DNA from: Hydrogenophaga sp.
Lineage (GTDB): Bacteria; Pseudomonadota; Gammaproteobacteria; Burkholderiales; Burkholderiaceae_C
Reading direction: 5' to 3'
DNA length: 64,000 bases
NCBI RefSeq assembly: GCF_018780075.1
Contig: NZ_JADMKB010000003.1
Span: forward strand, 124,001 to 188,000
A program made the position numbers and the translations under genes. The notes under the pieces are model-generated. The model saw only the letters and a program-made list of their open reading frames with translations, made no database searches and was not told where the DNA came from. This document shows positions 17,387 to 27,251 of the stretch, piece after piece; within the stretch, counting starts at the first letter, position 1, and each line of letters begins with the position of its first letter.

Positions 17387-19276
17387 GTGCCATATCCTTG
17401 TCGCCCGGCGCCGTGCTCTTCGGACCGCTTCCTTCAGACGACCCCAGGCCCCGCTGCTTTGACCTCCACCCAAGCCCCAACACCTGATCCAGAGTCCAGC
17501 ATCCGGCAGCGCTTGTTGCGTTTCTGGCCGTATTTCCGTTCGGCCAAAACGGGCATCGTGATGGCGGCCATGTGCACCCTGGTGGGGGCGTTGACCGAAC
17601 CCATGATCCCGGCGCTGCTCAAGACGCTGCTGGACCGCGGATTCGCCCAGGGCAATGTCGCGCTCTGGATGGTCCCTGCGGCCCTGCTGGGCCTGTTCGG
17701 CGTGCGTGGTCTGGCGGGGTTTCTGGCGCAGTACGCCCTCTCGTACACCGCGAACCTGGGTTTGCTCAACCTGCGGCGCGCCATGTTCGCCAAGCTCAAC
17801 GACGCACAGATGACGCTGTTTGCCCGGCAAAGCGCGAGCAAGCTGTCCAACACGTTGGTGTACGAGGTGCAAACCGGATCGACCATGCTGGTCAACGCCT
17901 TGCTCACGCTGACCAAAGACAGCCTGACGTTGCTGGCCCTGCTCGGGTACCTGATGTTCCTGAACTGGAAGCTCACCTTGATCGTGCTGCTGCTGTTCCC
18001 CGGCCTGATCGTGGTGATGCGGGTGCTTTCGCGCAGGCTCTACCGGCTCACCCGCTCCAGCCAGCAGGCCACCGACGAACTGGCCTACGTGGTGGAGGAA
18101 AACGCGCTGGCCCACCGCATGGTGCGCCTGCATGGGGCCCAGCAGCGCCAGTCGGAACGGTTTGAGGTGCTCAGCGTGGGCCTGCGGCGCCTGGCACTCA
18201 AGTCCACCATCGCACAGGCGGCCATGACGCCGCTGACGCAGATGCTGGCCGCCGTGGCGCTGTCTGCCGTCATCGCCGTCGCTTTGTGGCAAAGCAGCAG
18301 CAGTGGTGTCACGGTGGGCAACTTCGTTGCGTTCGTGACCGCAATGCTGATGCTGGTCGCACCGATCCGCCATCTCGCCGAAATCGCCGGCCCGATCACG
18401 CGAGGTCTGGCGGCACTGGAACGTGGTCTTGAATTGATCGAAGAGACACCCGAACAATCCAGCGGCGCACACCAGGTCGATAGGGTGCGAGGCGCCATCG
18501 AACTGAACGACGTGTGGGTCCGCTACCCCTCACGCGACGACGCCCCCGAATCCGGGGATGACGACCTCAACCGGACCGCACTGCGGGGCATCTCCTTGAG
18601 CGTGCGTCCAGGTGAAGTGCTCGCACTGGTGGGGCCGTCGGGGTCGGGCAAGACGACGCTGGCGAACCTCCTGCCCCGTTTTGTCGAGGTGTTGCGCGGC
18701 GAGGTGTTGCTGGATGGGGTCGCCCTGCCCTCGTGGGATCTGAAGTGCCTTCGACGGCAGTTCGCCATGGTCAGCCAGGACGTGATCATGCTCAACGACA
18801 GCCTGGCGGCCAACGTGGCCCTGGGTGCGGCCGACGGTGCGCTGGACGAACACCGCGTGCACGCAGCACTGTCGTCAGCCAACCTGGGAGACCTCATCGC
18901 GCGCCTGCCCAGGGGCATCCACAGCAACGTGGGGCACAACGCGGCCGAACTCTCAGGCGGCCAACGCCAGCGCTTGGCCATCGCCAGGGCCATCTACAAG
19001 GACGCGCCCATCTTGATCCTGGACGAAGCGACCTCGGCACTGGACAACGAGTCCGAACGGCTTGTCCAGGAGGCCCTGGCCCGGCTCATGAAGGGGCGGA
19101 CCACGCTGGTGATCGCCCACCGGCTCTCCACGATCGAACATGCGGACCGTGTCGTGGTGCTGGCCAATGGACAGATCTCGGAACAGGGATCACACAGCGA
19201 GCTGCTCAAGGCCAACGGCCTGTATGCGCGCCTGCATGCGCAAGGTTTCAAGAGCGACGTGGCCACGCCCACCTGA
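17387..19276 (+). CDS. msbA: MsbA-like lipid/multidrug ABC exporter (fused TMD-NBD)
   Basis: About 629 residues if GTG 17387 is used; the start is uncertain because no good ribosome site is seen and the true start may be slightly downstream. Six transmembrane segments in the first 330 residues, then one ABC domain: Walker A GPSGSGKTT, Q-loop V-S-Q-D-V, signature L-S-G-G-Q-R-Q-R, Walker B I-L-I-L-D-E-A-T-S-A-L-D and switch His in I-A-H-R-L-S. Family members flip lipid A core (MsbA) or export drugs. The symbol is by family resemblance. Divergent from tolB, convergent with the outer-membrane protein gene. Confidence 0.75.
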   Translation: MPYPCRPAPCSSDRFLQTTPGPAALTSTQAPTPDPESSIRQRLLRFWPYFRSAKTGIVMAAMCTLVGALTEPMIPALLKTLLDRGFAQGNVALWMVPAALLGLFGVRGLAGFLAQYALSYTANLGLLNLRRAMFAKLNDAQMTLFARQSASKLSNTLVYEVQTGSTMLVNALLTLTKDSLTLLALLGYLMFLNWKLTLIVLLLFPGLIVVMRVLSRRLYRLTRSSQQATDELAYVVEENALAHRMVRLHGAQQRQSERFEVLSVGLRRLALKSTIAQAAMTPLTQMLAAVALSAVIAVALWQSSSSGVTVGNFVAFVTAMLMLVAPIRHLAEIAGPITRGLAALERGLELIEETPEQSSGAHQVDRVRGAIELNDVWVRYPSRDDAPESGDDDLNRTALRGISLSVRPGEVLALVGPSGSGKTTLANLLPRFVEVLRGEVLLDGVALPSWDLKCLRRQFAMVSQDVIMLNDSLAANVALGAADGALDEHRVHAALSSANLGDLIARLPRGIHSNVGHNAAELSGGQRQRLAIARAIYKDAPILILDEATSALDNESERLVQEALARLMKGRTTLVIAHRLSTIEHADRVVVLANGQISEQGSHSELLKANGLYARLHAQGFKSDVATPT

Positions 19277-19320
19277 ACAGCCCATCCGGCTCAACACCAC
19301 AGACGCCGCGAGCGTTCGGT

Positions 19321-19959
19321 TCAGTAGCTGTACTGCAGGCCCAGCCCGAAAAAGTCGAGGTTGCCCCACCCGGTGTCTTGGTCGTTGCGCCGCTGGAAGA
19401 CGTGATCGGCGTCGGCCCGCAGGGCCAGGCGGTCCGTCAGCCGGTAGGTCAGGCCAAAACCGAGCAATGAGCGGGACTGGCGGTTGCTGTAGGCCTGGCC
19501 TTCGGCCGCGGCGCCCCACTGGGCGCGGCCACTGTGAATCACGCGCGCCAGGCCGGCCTTGCCAAACAGGCGCAGCCGGTCCGTGACATCGCCGCCCAGC
19601 GTCAGGCGAGCGCCAAAGGTTCGCACAGCCTGCGCCTGAAGCTGCCCATTGGCCGCCACATACCCATGTCGCTTGCCGCCCTGAACAAACCCTTCCGCGC
19701 CCAGCAACTCGTTGAACTGCATGCCAGCCCCCAGCTGCAGCGCCGTCTGGCTGTCGCTCGCTCCCACGCTCTGCCCCAGTTCACCGGCGATGTGGATCAC
19801 GCTGTCATGCGCGCTGCCGAGCGACCCGAAAAGATACGGCGTCATGCGGGCAGCCGTTGAGGCCACGGGCGATGCACTCAAAGGCTGCGAGTGGGCCGGC
19901 AGCGCCAGCATGGCGCAGCCGATCAGCGGCAGCAGGAAACCGGTGTTGACCATGGACAT
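19321..19959 (-). CDS. Outer-membrane beta-barrel protein, OmpA-like/porin fold
   Basis: About 212 residues. Hydrophobic signal peptide ending A-H-S-Q, then alternating strands with Gly-rich turns (M-T-P-Y-L-F-G-S-L-G, T-A-L-Q-L-G-A-G-M-Q-F, L-L-G-F-G-L-T-Y-R-L-T-D-R-L-A-L-R-A-D) and a terminal L-Q-Y-S-Y, a typical aromatic last residue of an outer-membrane barrel. It looks like an eight-stranded barrel without an OmpA peptidoglycan domain. Of three close ATG codons, 19959 has GGGG at a good distance. Ligand unknown. Confidence 0.7.
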   Translation of the reverse strand: MSMVNTGFLLPLIGCAMLALPAHSQPLSASPVASTAARMTPYLFGSLGSAHDSVIHIAGELGQSVGASDSQTALQLGAGMQFNELLGAEGFVQGGKRHGYVAANGQLQAQAVRTFGARLTLGGDVTDRLRLFGKAGLARVIHSGRAQWGAAAEGQAYSNRQSRSLLGFGLTYRLTDRLALRADADHVFQRRNDQDTGWGNLDFFGLGLQYSY

Positions 19960-20008
19960 TCGCATCCCCAAAAACCAAACTGGTGCAGCAAAGGCTGCCT
20001 ACCCCAGT

Positions 20009-21559
20009 TCACAGCAGCACGATGTCGTACTGCTCCTGGGTCATTGAACCCTCGGACTGGAGCGAAATCGGCTTGCCAATGAAGTCGGACAGACCGGCGA
20101 GGTGCTGGCTCTCTTCGTCCAGGAACAACTCCACCACCTGTGCAGAGGCCACGACACGAAACTCCCGCGGATTGAAAGCGCGCGCCTCGCGCAGGATCTC
20201 GCGCAGGATGTCGTAGCAGACACTGCGCGCCGTCTTCACCACTCCCTTGCCGCTGCAGGCCGGACAGACCTCGCTGAGCATGTGGGCCAGCGATTCGCGG
20301 GTGCGCTTGCGCGTCATCTCCAGCAGGCCGAGCTGAGAGAAACCACCGGTCATGGTTTTCACCCGGTCACGGGCCAGCTGTTTGCGGAACTCGGTGAGCA
20401 CAGCGTCACGGTGGTCTTCCCGGACCATGTCGATGAAATCCACGATGACGATGCCGCCCAGGTTGCGCAAGCGCAGCTGACGCGCAATCGCCTGGGCCGC
20501 TTCAAGGTTGGTGCGGAACACCGTGTCGTCGAAATTGCGGGCGCCGACAAAACCGCCGGTGTTCACATCGACCGTGGTCAGTGCTTCGGTCTGGTCGATC
20601 ACCAGGTACCCGCCCGACTTCAAATCCACCCGACGGCTGAGCGCGCGGACGATGTCCTCGTCGATGTTGAACAGGTCGAAGATGGGCCGCTCGCCGGTGT
20701 AGTGCTGCAGCTTCTTGCCGGTGTCCGGCATGAACTCGGCGGCGAAGGTTTGCAGCAGGCCAAACTGCTCTTTCGAGTCGATGCGGATGGACTGCGTCTG
20801 GGCGCTCACCAGGTCGCGCAACACACGTTGCATCAGGTTCAGGTCTTCGTGCAGCAACGAGCCGGGTGGTTGGCGCGAGCCCGCCTCCTTGATGCGCTGC
20901 CAGGTCTTGCGCAGGTACGCGATGTCTTCCGACAGCTCTTCGTCGCTCGCGTCCTCGGCGTTGGTGCGCAGGATGAATCCCCCGGTGGCACTGCCGTCCT
21001 TGGGCGCGGCCAGCCCCATCACCCGCTGTCGCAAGGCCTCGCGCTGGGCGGGAGGGATCTTCTGTGACACGCCGATGTGGTTGTCTTGCGGCAGGAACAC
21101 GAGCAAGCGGCCAGCAATGCTGATCTGCGCCGTCAGGCGCGCGCCCTTGGTGCCGATCGGGTCCTTGAGCACCTGCACCATCAGCGCCTGCCCTTCGAAG
21201 ATCTGCCGTTCGATGGGCTGGACCGGGTCGGGTGCCAGCACACGGTTGTTGTGCCCATTGGCAACCTCCCCCGCCCTGTCGGCGGGCGGCGCGGGGGCCT
21301 TGTCGCGCGGGGTCGCGTGTTTGGCCGCGATGTTGGGCATGAGGTCGGCCACGTGCAGAAAAGCCGCCCGATCCAGCCCGATGTCAATGAACGCCGATTG
21401 CATGCCGGGCAGCACGCGGGACACCTTGCCCAGGTAGATGTTGCCCACCAGACCACGCTCGAGCGTGCGTTCGAGGTGCACTTCCTGGACAGCGCCCTGC
21501 TCCACCACCGCCACTCGGGTTTCCTGGGGCGCCCAATTGATCAAGATGTCCTGGCTCAT
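20009..21559 (-). CDS. rng: Ribonuclease G
   Basis: 516 residues. N-terminal S1 domain (V-G-N-I-Y-L-G-K-V-S-R-V-L-P-G-M-Q-S-A-F-I-D-I-G), RNase E/G catalytic block with metal-binding aspartates in T-V-D-V-N-T-G-G-F and I-V-I-V-D-F-I-D-M, and the zinc-link C-P-A-C-S-G-K-G-V. The length fits RNase G rather than RNase E with its long disordered tail. It processes 16S rRNA 5' ends and degrades mRNA. First-strand neighbour maf lies upstream, the common maf-rng pair. Confidence 0.93.
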   Translation of the reverse strand: MSQDILINWAPQETRVAVVEQGAVQEVHLERTLERGLVGNIYLGKVSRVLPGMQSAFIDIGLDRAAFLHVADLMPNIAAKHATPRDKAPAPPADRAGEVANGHNNRVLAPDPVQPIERQIFEGQALMVQVLKDPIGTKGARLTAQISIAGRLLVFLPQDNHIGVSQKIPPAQREALRQRVMGLAAPKDGSATGGFILRTNAEDASDEELSEDIAYLRKTWQRIKEAGSRQPPGSLLHEDLNLMQRVLRDLVSAQTQSIRIDSKEQFGLLQTFAAEFMPDTGKKLQHYTGERPIFDLFNIDEDIVRALSRRVDLKSGGYLVIDQTEALTTVDVNTGGFVGARNFDDTVFRTNLEAAQAIARQLRLRNLGGIVIVDFIDMVREDHRDAVLTEFRKQLARDRVKTMTGGFSQLGLLEMTRKRTRESLAHMLSEVCPACSGKGVVKTARSVCYDILREILREARAFNPREFRVVASAQVVELFLDEESQHLAGLSDFIGKPISLQSEGSMTQEQYDIVLL

Positions 21560-21598
21560 GGCGTCTTGGCGTTCCTGTTCATGGTTGTTTCCACGGCG

Positions 21599-22216
21599 TC
21601 ACAGCAGCCTCACGCCGGCAGCGCCCAGCACCTGCGCCGTCTCGTGCGCGGGCAGGCCCATGATGCCCGAATAGCTGCCGCTGATGTGCTCGGTCCACAG
21701 CGCGGCCTGCCCCTGGATGGCATAGGCCCCGGCTTTGCCCATGGGCTCGCCGCTGTGCACATAACGACGGATCTGCGCGGGGGTGAGCGGCGCGAACGCC
21801 ACCCAGGAGGTGGACAGTGCGGCCCACTGCCGGTCTTTGCGAGCGCCTGGCAGGCCCACGGCCACGGCGGTCAACACGCGGTGGCGGCGCCCCGCCAGAT
21901 CGGCCAGCATGGCGCAGGCATCGGCCGCATCGGCCGGCTTGCCCAGGATGCGCCGCCCCAGCGCCACCGTGGTGTCCGCACACAGCACGGGGGCCGCTGG
22001 CAGGCCCCGGCGCTTGAGCCGCGCCAGCGAAGCCTGCAGTTTGAGACCGGTCACGCGTTGCACGTAGGCCGCCGGCGCCTCGCCGGGCAGCACCGCTTCC
22101 AGCGACTCGGCATCTTCGTCGGCGTCGGGCAGCAGCAACTCGCAGCGCACGCCCCACTGTTCCAGCAACTGCTTGCGGCGTGGACTCTGGGAGGCGAGGT
22201 AGATGAAATCGGTCAT
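21599..22216 (-). CDS. maf: Maf-family nucleotide pyrophosphatase
   Basis: 205 residues. Start motif [12 protein letters not shown] at 7-18, then A-D-T-T-V and G-K-P-A-D-A, and the C-terminal [11 protein letters not shown]. Maf proteins hydrolyse dTTP/UTP or modified nucleotides and influence septum formation. ATG 22216 is chosen because family members begin a few residues before the ASxSPRR motif. It is 39 bp upstream of rng. Confidence 0.92.
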   Translation of the reverse strand: MTDFIYLASQSPRRKQLLEQWGVRCELLLPDADEDAESLEAVLPGEAPAAYVQRVTGLKLQASLARLKRRGLPAAPVLCADTTVALGRRILGKPADAADACAMLADLAGRRHRVLTAVAVGLPGARKDRQWAALSTSWVAFAPLTPAQIRRYVHSGEPMGKAGAYAIQGQAALWTEHISGSYSGIMGLPAHETAQVLGAAGVRLL

Positions 22217-22316
22217 GTCATGAATGAAGGTGCGTTGTGCCGCCGGACCAATCCACGCAAAAACAGCCCGCCCCCTTGGGGCAACGACCTGCACAGCGGA
22301 GGCGAGAGAGGGCCAT

Positions 22317-22784
22317 TCACTCGCGGTGGTAAGGGTGGTTCGCGTTGATCGACCAGGCGCGGTAGAGCTGCTCGATCAGCAGCACCCGCACCATCGCGTG
22401 GGGCAGCGTCAGGTCGGAAAGCCGGATGCGCTGGTGAGCCGCTGCGCGGAACGCCGGCTCCAGACCGTCTGGCCCGCCGATCACCAGCGCCACGTCGTCT
22501 CCACCCAGTTGCCACTGCTGCAGTTGCTGGGCCAGGGCCTTGGTCGTGAGCGTGGTGCCGCGCTCGTCGAGCACCACCGTGCGACAGCCTTTGGGCAAGG
22601 CCGCCACGATGCGCTCGCGCTCGGCGGCCATGACCGTTTCCACGGTCTTGGAGCCGCGCGGCTCGGTCTTGACGGTCTTGATCTCTACCCGCAACTCGGG
22701 CGGAAAGCGCTTGGCGTAATCGTCGTAGGCGGTCTGGGCCCAGTCGGGCATGCGCTGCCCGACCGCGACGATCACCAGCTTCAT
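22317..22784 (-). CDS. rlmH: 23S rRNA pseudouridine-1915 N3-methyltransferase
   Basis: 155 residues, the standard length. SPOUT-family features: V-V-L-D-E-R-G, then V-I-G-G-P-D-G, and the C-terminal [21 protein letters not shown]. It methylates pseudouridine 1915 of helix 69. The ATG overlaps the rsfS stop by 4 bp, the classical rsfS-rlmH arrangement. Confidence 0.96.
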   Translation of the reverse strand: MKLVIVAVGQRMPDWAQTAYDDYAKRFPPELRVEIKTVKTEPRGSKTVETVMAAERERIVAALPKGCRTVVLDERGTTLTTKALAQQLQQWQLGGDDVALVIGGPDGLEPAFRAAAHQRIRLSDLTLPHAMVRVLLIEQLYRAWSINANHPYHRE

Positions 22785-23569
22785 GCCCTTTTCTTGGGAG
22801 CCGACTTGGCCGCAACCTTGGCTGCGGGTGCGGCGCGCTTGGCCGCGGGTTTGGCCGCTGATTTTGCGGCCGGGCGGGTGGCCGACTTGGGCTTGACCAC
22901 CACCGTTTTCAAGGGCGTCTTCGTGGGCGCGGCCTTGGCCGCGGGCTTGCGCGTTGCGGTGGGCGCGGCGGTTTTTGCACTGGCTTTTGCAGTGCTCTTG
23001 GCCACGGCCTTCACACCGGTTTTGGTGCCCGGCTTGGCCGCGGTTTTTGCCGGTGCGGCGGACGCAGCGGCAGAGACCGCCTTGGCGGCCTTGCGGGCCA
23101 CCGACTTCGCATCCACCGGCTTCACGTCCTTGACCACGCCCTTCTTGGTCGTCTTGGTCGCGGCCTTCTTCGCCACAGGCTTGACCTCCGCGACCTTTTC
23201 GTCGCCATGCTTCAGGCGCACGGGCTTGGCGCCCCAGATCTCTTCGAGACGGTAGTACTGGCGGATCACGGGCTGCATCACGTGCGCCACGGCAGCGCCG
23301 CAGTCCACGATGATCCATTCGCCGTTGTCTTCGCCTTCGATGCGGGGCTTGTCAAAACCGGCCTCGCGCACGGCGTCGCGCACGCTGGCGGCGAGCGCCT
23401 TGGTCTGGCGGTTGGAGGTGCCGCTGGCGATGATCACGCGCTCAAACAGGGGCGACATCGACTCGGTGTTGAAGACCACGATGTCTTGTCCCTTGACGTC
23501 TTCCAGTCCATCCACGATGGCCCGCTGGAGTTTCTGAATGTCTTTTTTGGCGGTGGTTTCGCTGGTCAT
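22781..23569 (-). CDS. rsfS: Ribosomal silencing factor RsfS with long Lys/Ala-rich tail
   Basis: 262 residues. Residues 10-120 are a normal RsfS domain ([32 protein letters not shown]), which binds ribosomal protein uL14 and blocks subunit joining in starvation. Residues from about 125 to the end are a low-complexity tail rich in Ala, Lys, Thr and Pro resembling histone-H1-type repeats, more than doubling the usual length. Both ends overlap neighbours by 4 bp (nadD upstream, rlmH downstream). Confidence 0.92.
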   Translation of the reverse strand: MTSETTAKKDIQKLQRAIVDGLEDVKGQDIVVFNTESMSPLFERVIIASGTSNRQTKALAASVRDAVREAGFDKPRIEGEDNGEWIIVDCGAAVAHVMQPVIRQYYRLEEIWGAKPVRLKHGDEKVAEVKPVAKKAATKTTKKGVVKDVKPVDAKSVARKAAKAVSAAASAAPAKTAAKPGTKTGVKAVAKSTAKASAKTAAPTATRKPAAKAAPTKTPLKTVVVKPKSATRPAAKSAAKPAAKRAAPAAKVAAKSAPKKRA

Positions 23570-24240
23570 GGAGGCTTTTGATAGAGGGAATGTTGTGAAA
23601 TATAGCTTGCGACGGCTTCGGGCACCAGAACCGCCAGCTCGCTGCTGCCGCTGACGGGCTGGCCCACATGGGCGCGCACGGCAGTGGCGCTGATGTTTTT
23701 GAGTGGCATGGCCAGCCGCCGGAACGGCAAGTCAACGCCCGACAGGTCCATCTCTTCGCCGTCGTCGTGCACGGCGTCGGCGCCGATCTGGGTGGCGCGG
23801 TTGGCCACGGCGAGTGTGGCCTGGGCCAGCACTTCGGGCCAGCGCACCCAGCTCTTGAAGGCAAGCAGCTGGTCGGCCCCCAAGACCAGAAACAGCTCGG
23901 CGCCCGGGTACTCGGCCCCCAGCTCCTGCAGGGTGTCGGCGGTGTAGCTCGGGCCCTGGCGGCGCACTTCCCTGCTGTCGATCCGGGTGTTCGGCAGGTC
24001 GCCAAAGGCCAGCTGGCACATGGACAACCGGTGTTCGGCCGTCGTGAGCACACGCGATTTGTGCCAGGCCTGCCCGGTGGGCAGGATGTGCAGCACGTCC
24101 AGCCCCAACTGGGTGAGCGCGGCTTCGGCCAGCGTGCGGTGCGCCCGGTGGGGCGGGTCGAAAGCGCCACCGAACATGCCCACCCGCAGCGGTCTGCTGG
24201 CCTTGTCAACACCCTGCGGCGCCTCGGGGTGCGGTGTCAA
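23566..24240 (-). CDS. nadD: Nicotinate-nucleotide adenylyltransferase
   Basis: 224 residues. Nucleotidyltransferase opening [14 protein letters not shown] at 21-34 and the I-S-A-T-A-V-R motif near the C-terminus. It makes deamido-NAD from nicotinate mononucleotide. The frame starts at TTG 24240 within a TTGA overlap with the hemF stop; a rare start, but no ATG occurs before the catalytic motif. Downstream overlap with rsfS. Confidence 0.92.
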   Translation of the reverse strand: MTPHPEAPQGVDKASRPLRVGMFGGAFDPPHRAHRTLAEAALTQLGLDVLHILPTGQAWHKSRVLTTAEHRLSMCQLAFGDLPNTRIDSREVRRQGPSYTADTLQELGAEYPGAELFLVLGADQLLAFKSWVRWPEVLAQATLAVANRATQIGADAVHDDGEEMDLSGVDLPFRRLAMPLKNISATAVRAHVGQPVSGSSELAVLVPEAVASYISQHSLYQKPP

Positions 24241-25151
24241 ATCCAGTCCTTGCGCACCAGGAAGTCGCTGATCAGGCGCGCTTCCGGCGAGCCATTGGCG
24301 CTCTGGCGCTGGTAGGACCAGCTCACCAGCGGTGGCATGGACAGCAAGATGGATTCACTGCGTCCGCCCGACTGCAGGCCGAAGTGTGTGCCCCGGTCCC
24401 AGACGAGGTTGAACTCCACATAGCGGCCGCGGCGGTAGAGCTGAAAGTCGCGCTCTCGCTCCCCGTGGGCAGTGGGCTGGCGCCGGTCCACGATGGGCAG
24501 GTACGCGTCCAGGAACGCATCACCGACCGAGCGCAACATGGCAAAACTGCCGCCGAAACCGAACTCGGCAAAGTCGTCGAAGAACACACCGCCGACGCCG
24601 CGCTGCTCGTCGCGGTGCTTCAAATAGAAATACTCGTCGCACCACCGCTTGAAGCGCGGGTATTTGTCCATGCCGAACGGATCGAGCGCCGTCTTGCAGG
24701 TGCTGTGGAAATGCACCGCGTCTTCTTCAAAACCGTAGTAGGGCGTGAGGTCCATGCCACCGCCGAACCAGCACACCGGCTCGCCACCCTTGGGCGTGGC
24801 GGCGATCATGCGCACGTTCATGTGCACCGTGGGCACATAGGGGTTGCGCGGGTGAAACACCAGCGAAACGCCCATGGCCTCGAACGGCGCGCCCGAGAGT
24901 TCGGGGCGGTGCTGCGTGGCTGAGGGCGGCAGGCGCGGGCCGGACACGTGCGAGAACCCACAGCCGGCGCGCTCGAACACCGCACCACCCTCCAGGATCT
25001 GCGTGATGCCCTGGCCCTGCAGGCTTTCGCCGGCGGGCTTCTGCCAGTGGTCCACCACAAACTGGCCGCCATCGACCAAGGCCACGGTGGAGGTGATGCG
25101 GTCTTGCAGGCCGGTCAGGTAGTCGCGCACGCGCTGGGTCTGTTGACTCAT
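24237..25151 (-). CDS. hemF: Oxygen-dependent coproporphyrinogen III oxidase
   Basis: 304 residues. Conserved segments [43 protein letters not shown] and [22 protein letters not shown] are all present. It decarboxylates coproporphyrinogen III to protoporphyrinogen IX using O2, so the host is at least facultatively aerobic. Lies 14 bp after purD. Confidence 0.97.
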   Translation of the reverse strand: MSQQTQRVRDYLTGLQDRITSTVALVDGGQFVVDHWQKPAGESLQGQGITQILEGGAVFERAGCGFSHVSGPRLPPSATQHRPELSGAPFEAMGVSLVFHPRNPYVPTVHMNVRMIAATPKGGEPVCWFGGGMDLTPYYGFEEDAVHFHSTCKTALDPFGMDKYPRFKRWCDEYFYLKHRDEQRGVGGVFFDDFAEFGFGGSFAMLRSVGDAFLDAYLPIVDRRQPTAHGERERDFQLYRRGRYVEFNLVWDRGTHFGLQSGGRSESILLSMPPLVSWSYQRQSANGSPEARLISDFLVRKDWI

Positions 25152-25165
25152 GGTGTCGAGGCTGC

Positions 25166-26440
25166 TCAGAGGGCCCGGAAGCCGATGTCGCGGCGGCACT
25201 GCATGCCGTCGAACCGGATGCCGTTCACCACACCGTAAGCGCGTTGCTGCGCCGCGGCCACGGTGTCGGCCAACGCGGTGACGCACAGCACCCGGCCGCC
25301 CGAGACCACCACCTGGCCGTTGGCATCGGCCGTGCCGGCGTGGAACACCATGGCATCGGCCGCGTCGGCCGGCAGACCCGTGATGGCATCGCCCTTGCGG
25401 GGGTTCAGCGGGTAGCGGGCGGCGGCCAGCACGACGCCGAGCGCCACGCGGGGGTCCCAGTCCAGCGTCACCTGGTCCAGTTCGGCGCGGGTGGCCGACA
25501 GCAGCACCTGCGCCAGGTTGCTCTTGAGTCGCATCATGATCGGCTGCGTTTCCGGGTCGCCCATGCGGCAGTTGAACTCCAGCGTTTTCACGCGGCCATC
25601 GGGCGTGATCATCAGGCCGGCGTAGAGGAAGCCGGTGTAGGGAATGCCATCGGCCGCCATGCCGCGCAGCGTGGGCAGGATCACCTCGTTCATGGCGCGC
25701 TGGTGCACCGCGGGCGTGACCACCGGCGCGGGCGAGTAGGCGCCCATGCCACCGGTGTTGGGGCCCTGGTCGGCGTCGAGCAGCCGCTTGTGGTCCTGGC
25801 TGGTGGCCAGCGCGAGCGCGTTCACGCCGTCGCACAACACGATGAAACTGGCTTCTTCGCCTTCAAGAAACTCCTCGATCACCACGCGCGCGCCGCCTTC
25901 GTTGTGCGCCACGCCCAGGGTGTTGTCCAGCAGCATGAAGTCGATCGCTTCGTGCGCCTCGGCCGGCGACATCGCCACGACCACGCCCTTGCCCGCCGCC
26001 AAACCGTCCGCCTTGATCACGATGGGGGCACCTTTGGCGTCCACATAGGCGTGCGCCTGCACCGGGTCGGTGAAGGTCTGGTACTCGGCCGTGGGGATGC
26101 CGTGGCGCTGCATGAAGGCCTTGCTGAACGCCTTCGAGCTTTCCAGCTGAGCGGCCTTCTGCGTGGGGCCGAAGATGGGCAGACCGTGGGCCCGGAATTC
26201 GTCCACCACGCCGGCCGCCAGCGGGGCTTCCGGGCCGACCACCGTGAGCGCCACGCCCTGGGCCTGCGCCCATTCACGCAGCGCCACCTTGTCGGTGATG
26301 GGCAGGTTGATCAGTTGCACATCACGCGCGGTCCCGGCGTTGCCGGGCGCCACGAAGACCTGGCTCACGCCTTCGGACTGCTTCAGTTTCCACGCCAGTG
26401 CGTGCTCGCGGCCACCGCCGCCAATGACCAGGACTTTCAT
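25166..26440 (-). CDS. purD: Phosphoribosylamine-glycine ligase
   Basis: 424 residues, ATP-grasp fold. [14 protein letters not shown] at the start, [37 protein letters not shown] and [12 protein letters not shown]. Second step of purine synthesis. ATG overlaps the yebC stop by 4 bp. Confidence 0.97.
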   Translation of the reverse strand: MKVLVIGGGGREHALAWKLKQSEGVSQVFVAPGNAGTARDVQLINLPITDKVALREWAQAQGVALTVVGPEAPLAAGVVDEFRAHGLPIFGPTQKAAQLESSKAFSKAFMQRHGIPTAEYQTFTDPVQAHAYVDAKGAPIVIKADGLAAGKGVVVAMSPAEAHEAIDFMLLDNTLGVAHNEGGARVVIEEFLEGEEASFIVLCDGVNALALATSQDHKRLLDADQGPNTGGMGAYSPAPVVTPAVHQRAMNEVILPTLRGMAADGIPYTGFLYAGLMITPDGRVKTLEFNCRMGDPETQPIMMRLKSNLAQVLLSATRAELDQVTLDWDPRVALGVVLAAARYPLNPRKGDAITGLPADAADAMVFHAGTADANGQVVVSGGRVLCVTALADTVAAAQQRAYGVVNGIRFDGMQCRRDIGFRAL

Positions 26441-27162
26441 TCGGAGATTTCTGCGTTGTGGAACACGTCTTGCACGTCATCCAGATCTTCCAGCACGTCC
26501 AGCAGCTTCTGCATGCGGGCGGCGTCTTCGCCACCGAGCTCGATGGTGTTCTCCGGTCGCATGGTGACTTCGGCCACTTCCGGCTTCAGGCCCGCCGCCT
26601 CCAGCGCGTTTTTCACCGCCTCGAAGTCCGTGTAAGCGGTCAGCACCTCGATGGCACCATCGTCGTCGGTGATCACGTCCTCGGCGCCGGCTTCCAGTGC
26701 CACTTCCATCACCTGGTCTTCCGAGGTGCCGGGGGCAAAGATGATCTGGCCGCAATGCTTGAACTGGAAGGCCACCGAACCGTCGGTGCCCAGGTTGCCG
26801 CCGTACTTGCTGAAGGCGTGACGCACCTCGGCCACGGTGCGCACCTTGTTGTCGGTCATGGTGTCCACGATGATCGCGGCGCCACCGATGCCATAACCTT
26901 CGTAGCGGATCTCTTCCAGCGCCTGCCCTTCGAGTGCGCCTGAAGCCTTGTCCACGTTGTATTTGATGCGGTCGGCCGGCATGTTGGCGGCCTTGGCCTT
27001 GTCGATCGCCAGACGCAGGCGCGGGTTCATCGCCGGATCACCGCCGCCGGTGCGCGCGGCCACCGTGATCTCACGGATGACGCGTGTCCAGATCTTGCCC
27101 CGCTTTTCGTCTTGACGGCCCTTGCGGTGTTGAATGTTGGCCCATTTGCTGTGTCCAGCCAC
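26437..27162 (-). CDS. yebC: YebC/PmpR family protein (TACO1-like)
   Basis: 241 residues. Starts [14 protein letters not shown] and has the family blocks [17 protein letters not shown] and [14 protein letters not shown]. The family was annotated as transcriptional regulators; recent work assigns many members to translation of polyproline stretches. First gene of the minus-strand run down to nadD and beyond. Confidence 0.94.
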   Translation of the reverse strand: MAGHSKWANIQHRKGRQDEKRGKIWTRVIREITVAARTGGGDPAMNPRLRLAIDKAKAANMPADRIKYNVDKASGALEGQALEEIRYEGYGIGGAAIIVDTMTDNKVRTVAEVRHAFSKYGGNLGTDGSVAFQFKHCGQIIFAPGTSEDQVMEVALEAGAEDVITDDDGAIEVLTAYTDFEAVKNALEAAGLKPEVAEVTMRPENTIELGGEDAARMQKLLDVLEDLDDVQDVFHNAEISE

Positions 27163-27251
27163 GAGTGAGTCCTTTTTTTTGACCAGAATTTGGTCTAATG
27201 ACCGGCGATTTTACGATTCCCCACCCACCGCACCCGACGAGGATGACCACC

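Noticed and set aside
22217-22316. GC-rich maf-rlmH gap as a possible seventh repeat copy
   Set aside because: Shares only a CCCCC-TT-GGGG run; the CCGG hairpin and GACGCGAAGCGG arm are missing.
22860-23190. Apparent tandem DNA repeat in rsfS
   Set aside because: It is coding repetition of Ala/Lys codons in the tail, not a separate DNA repeat element.
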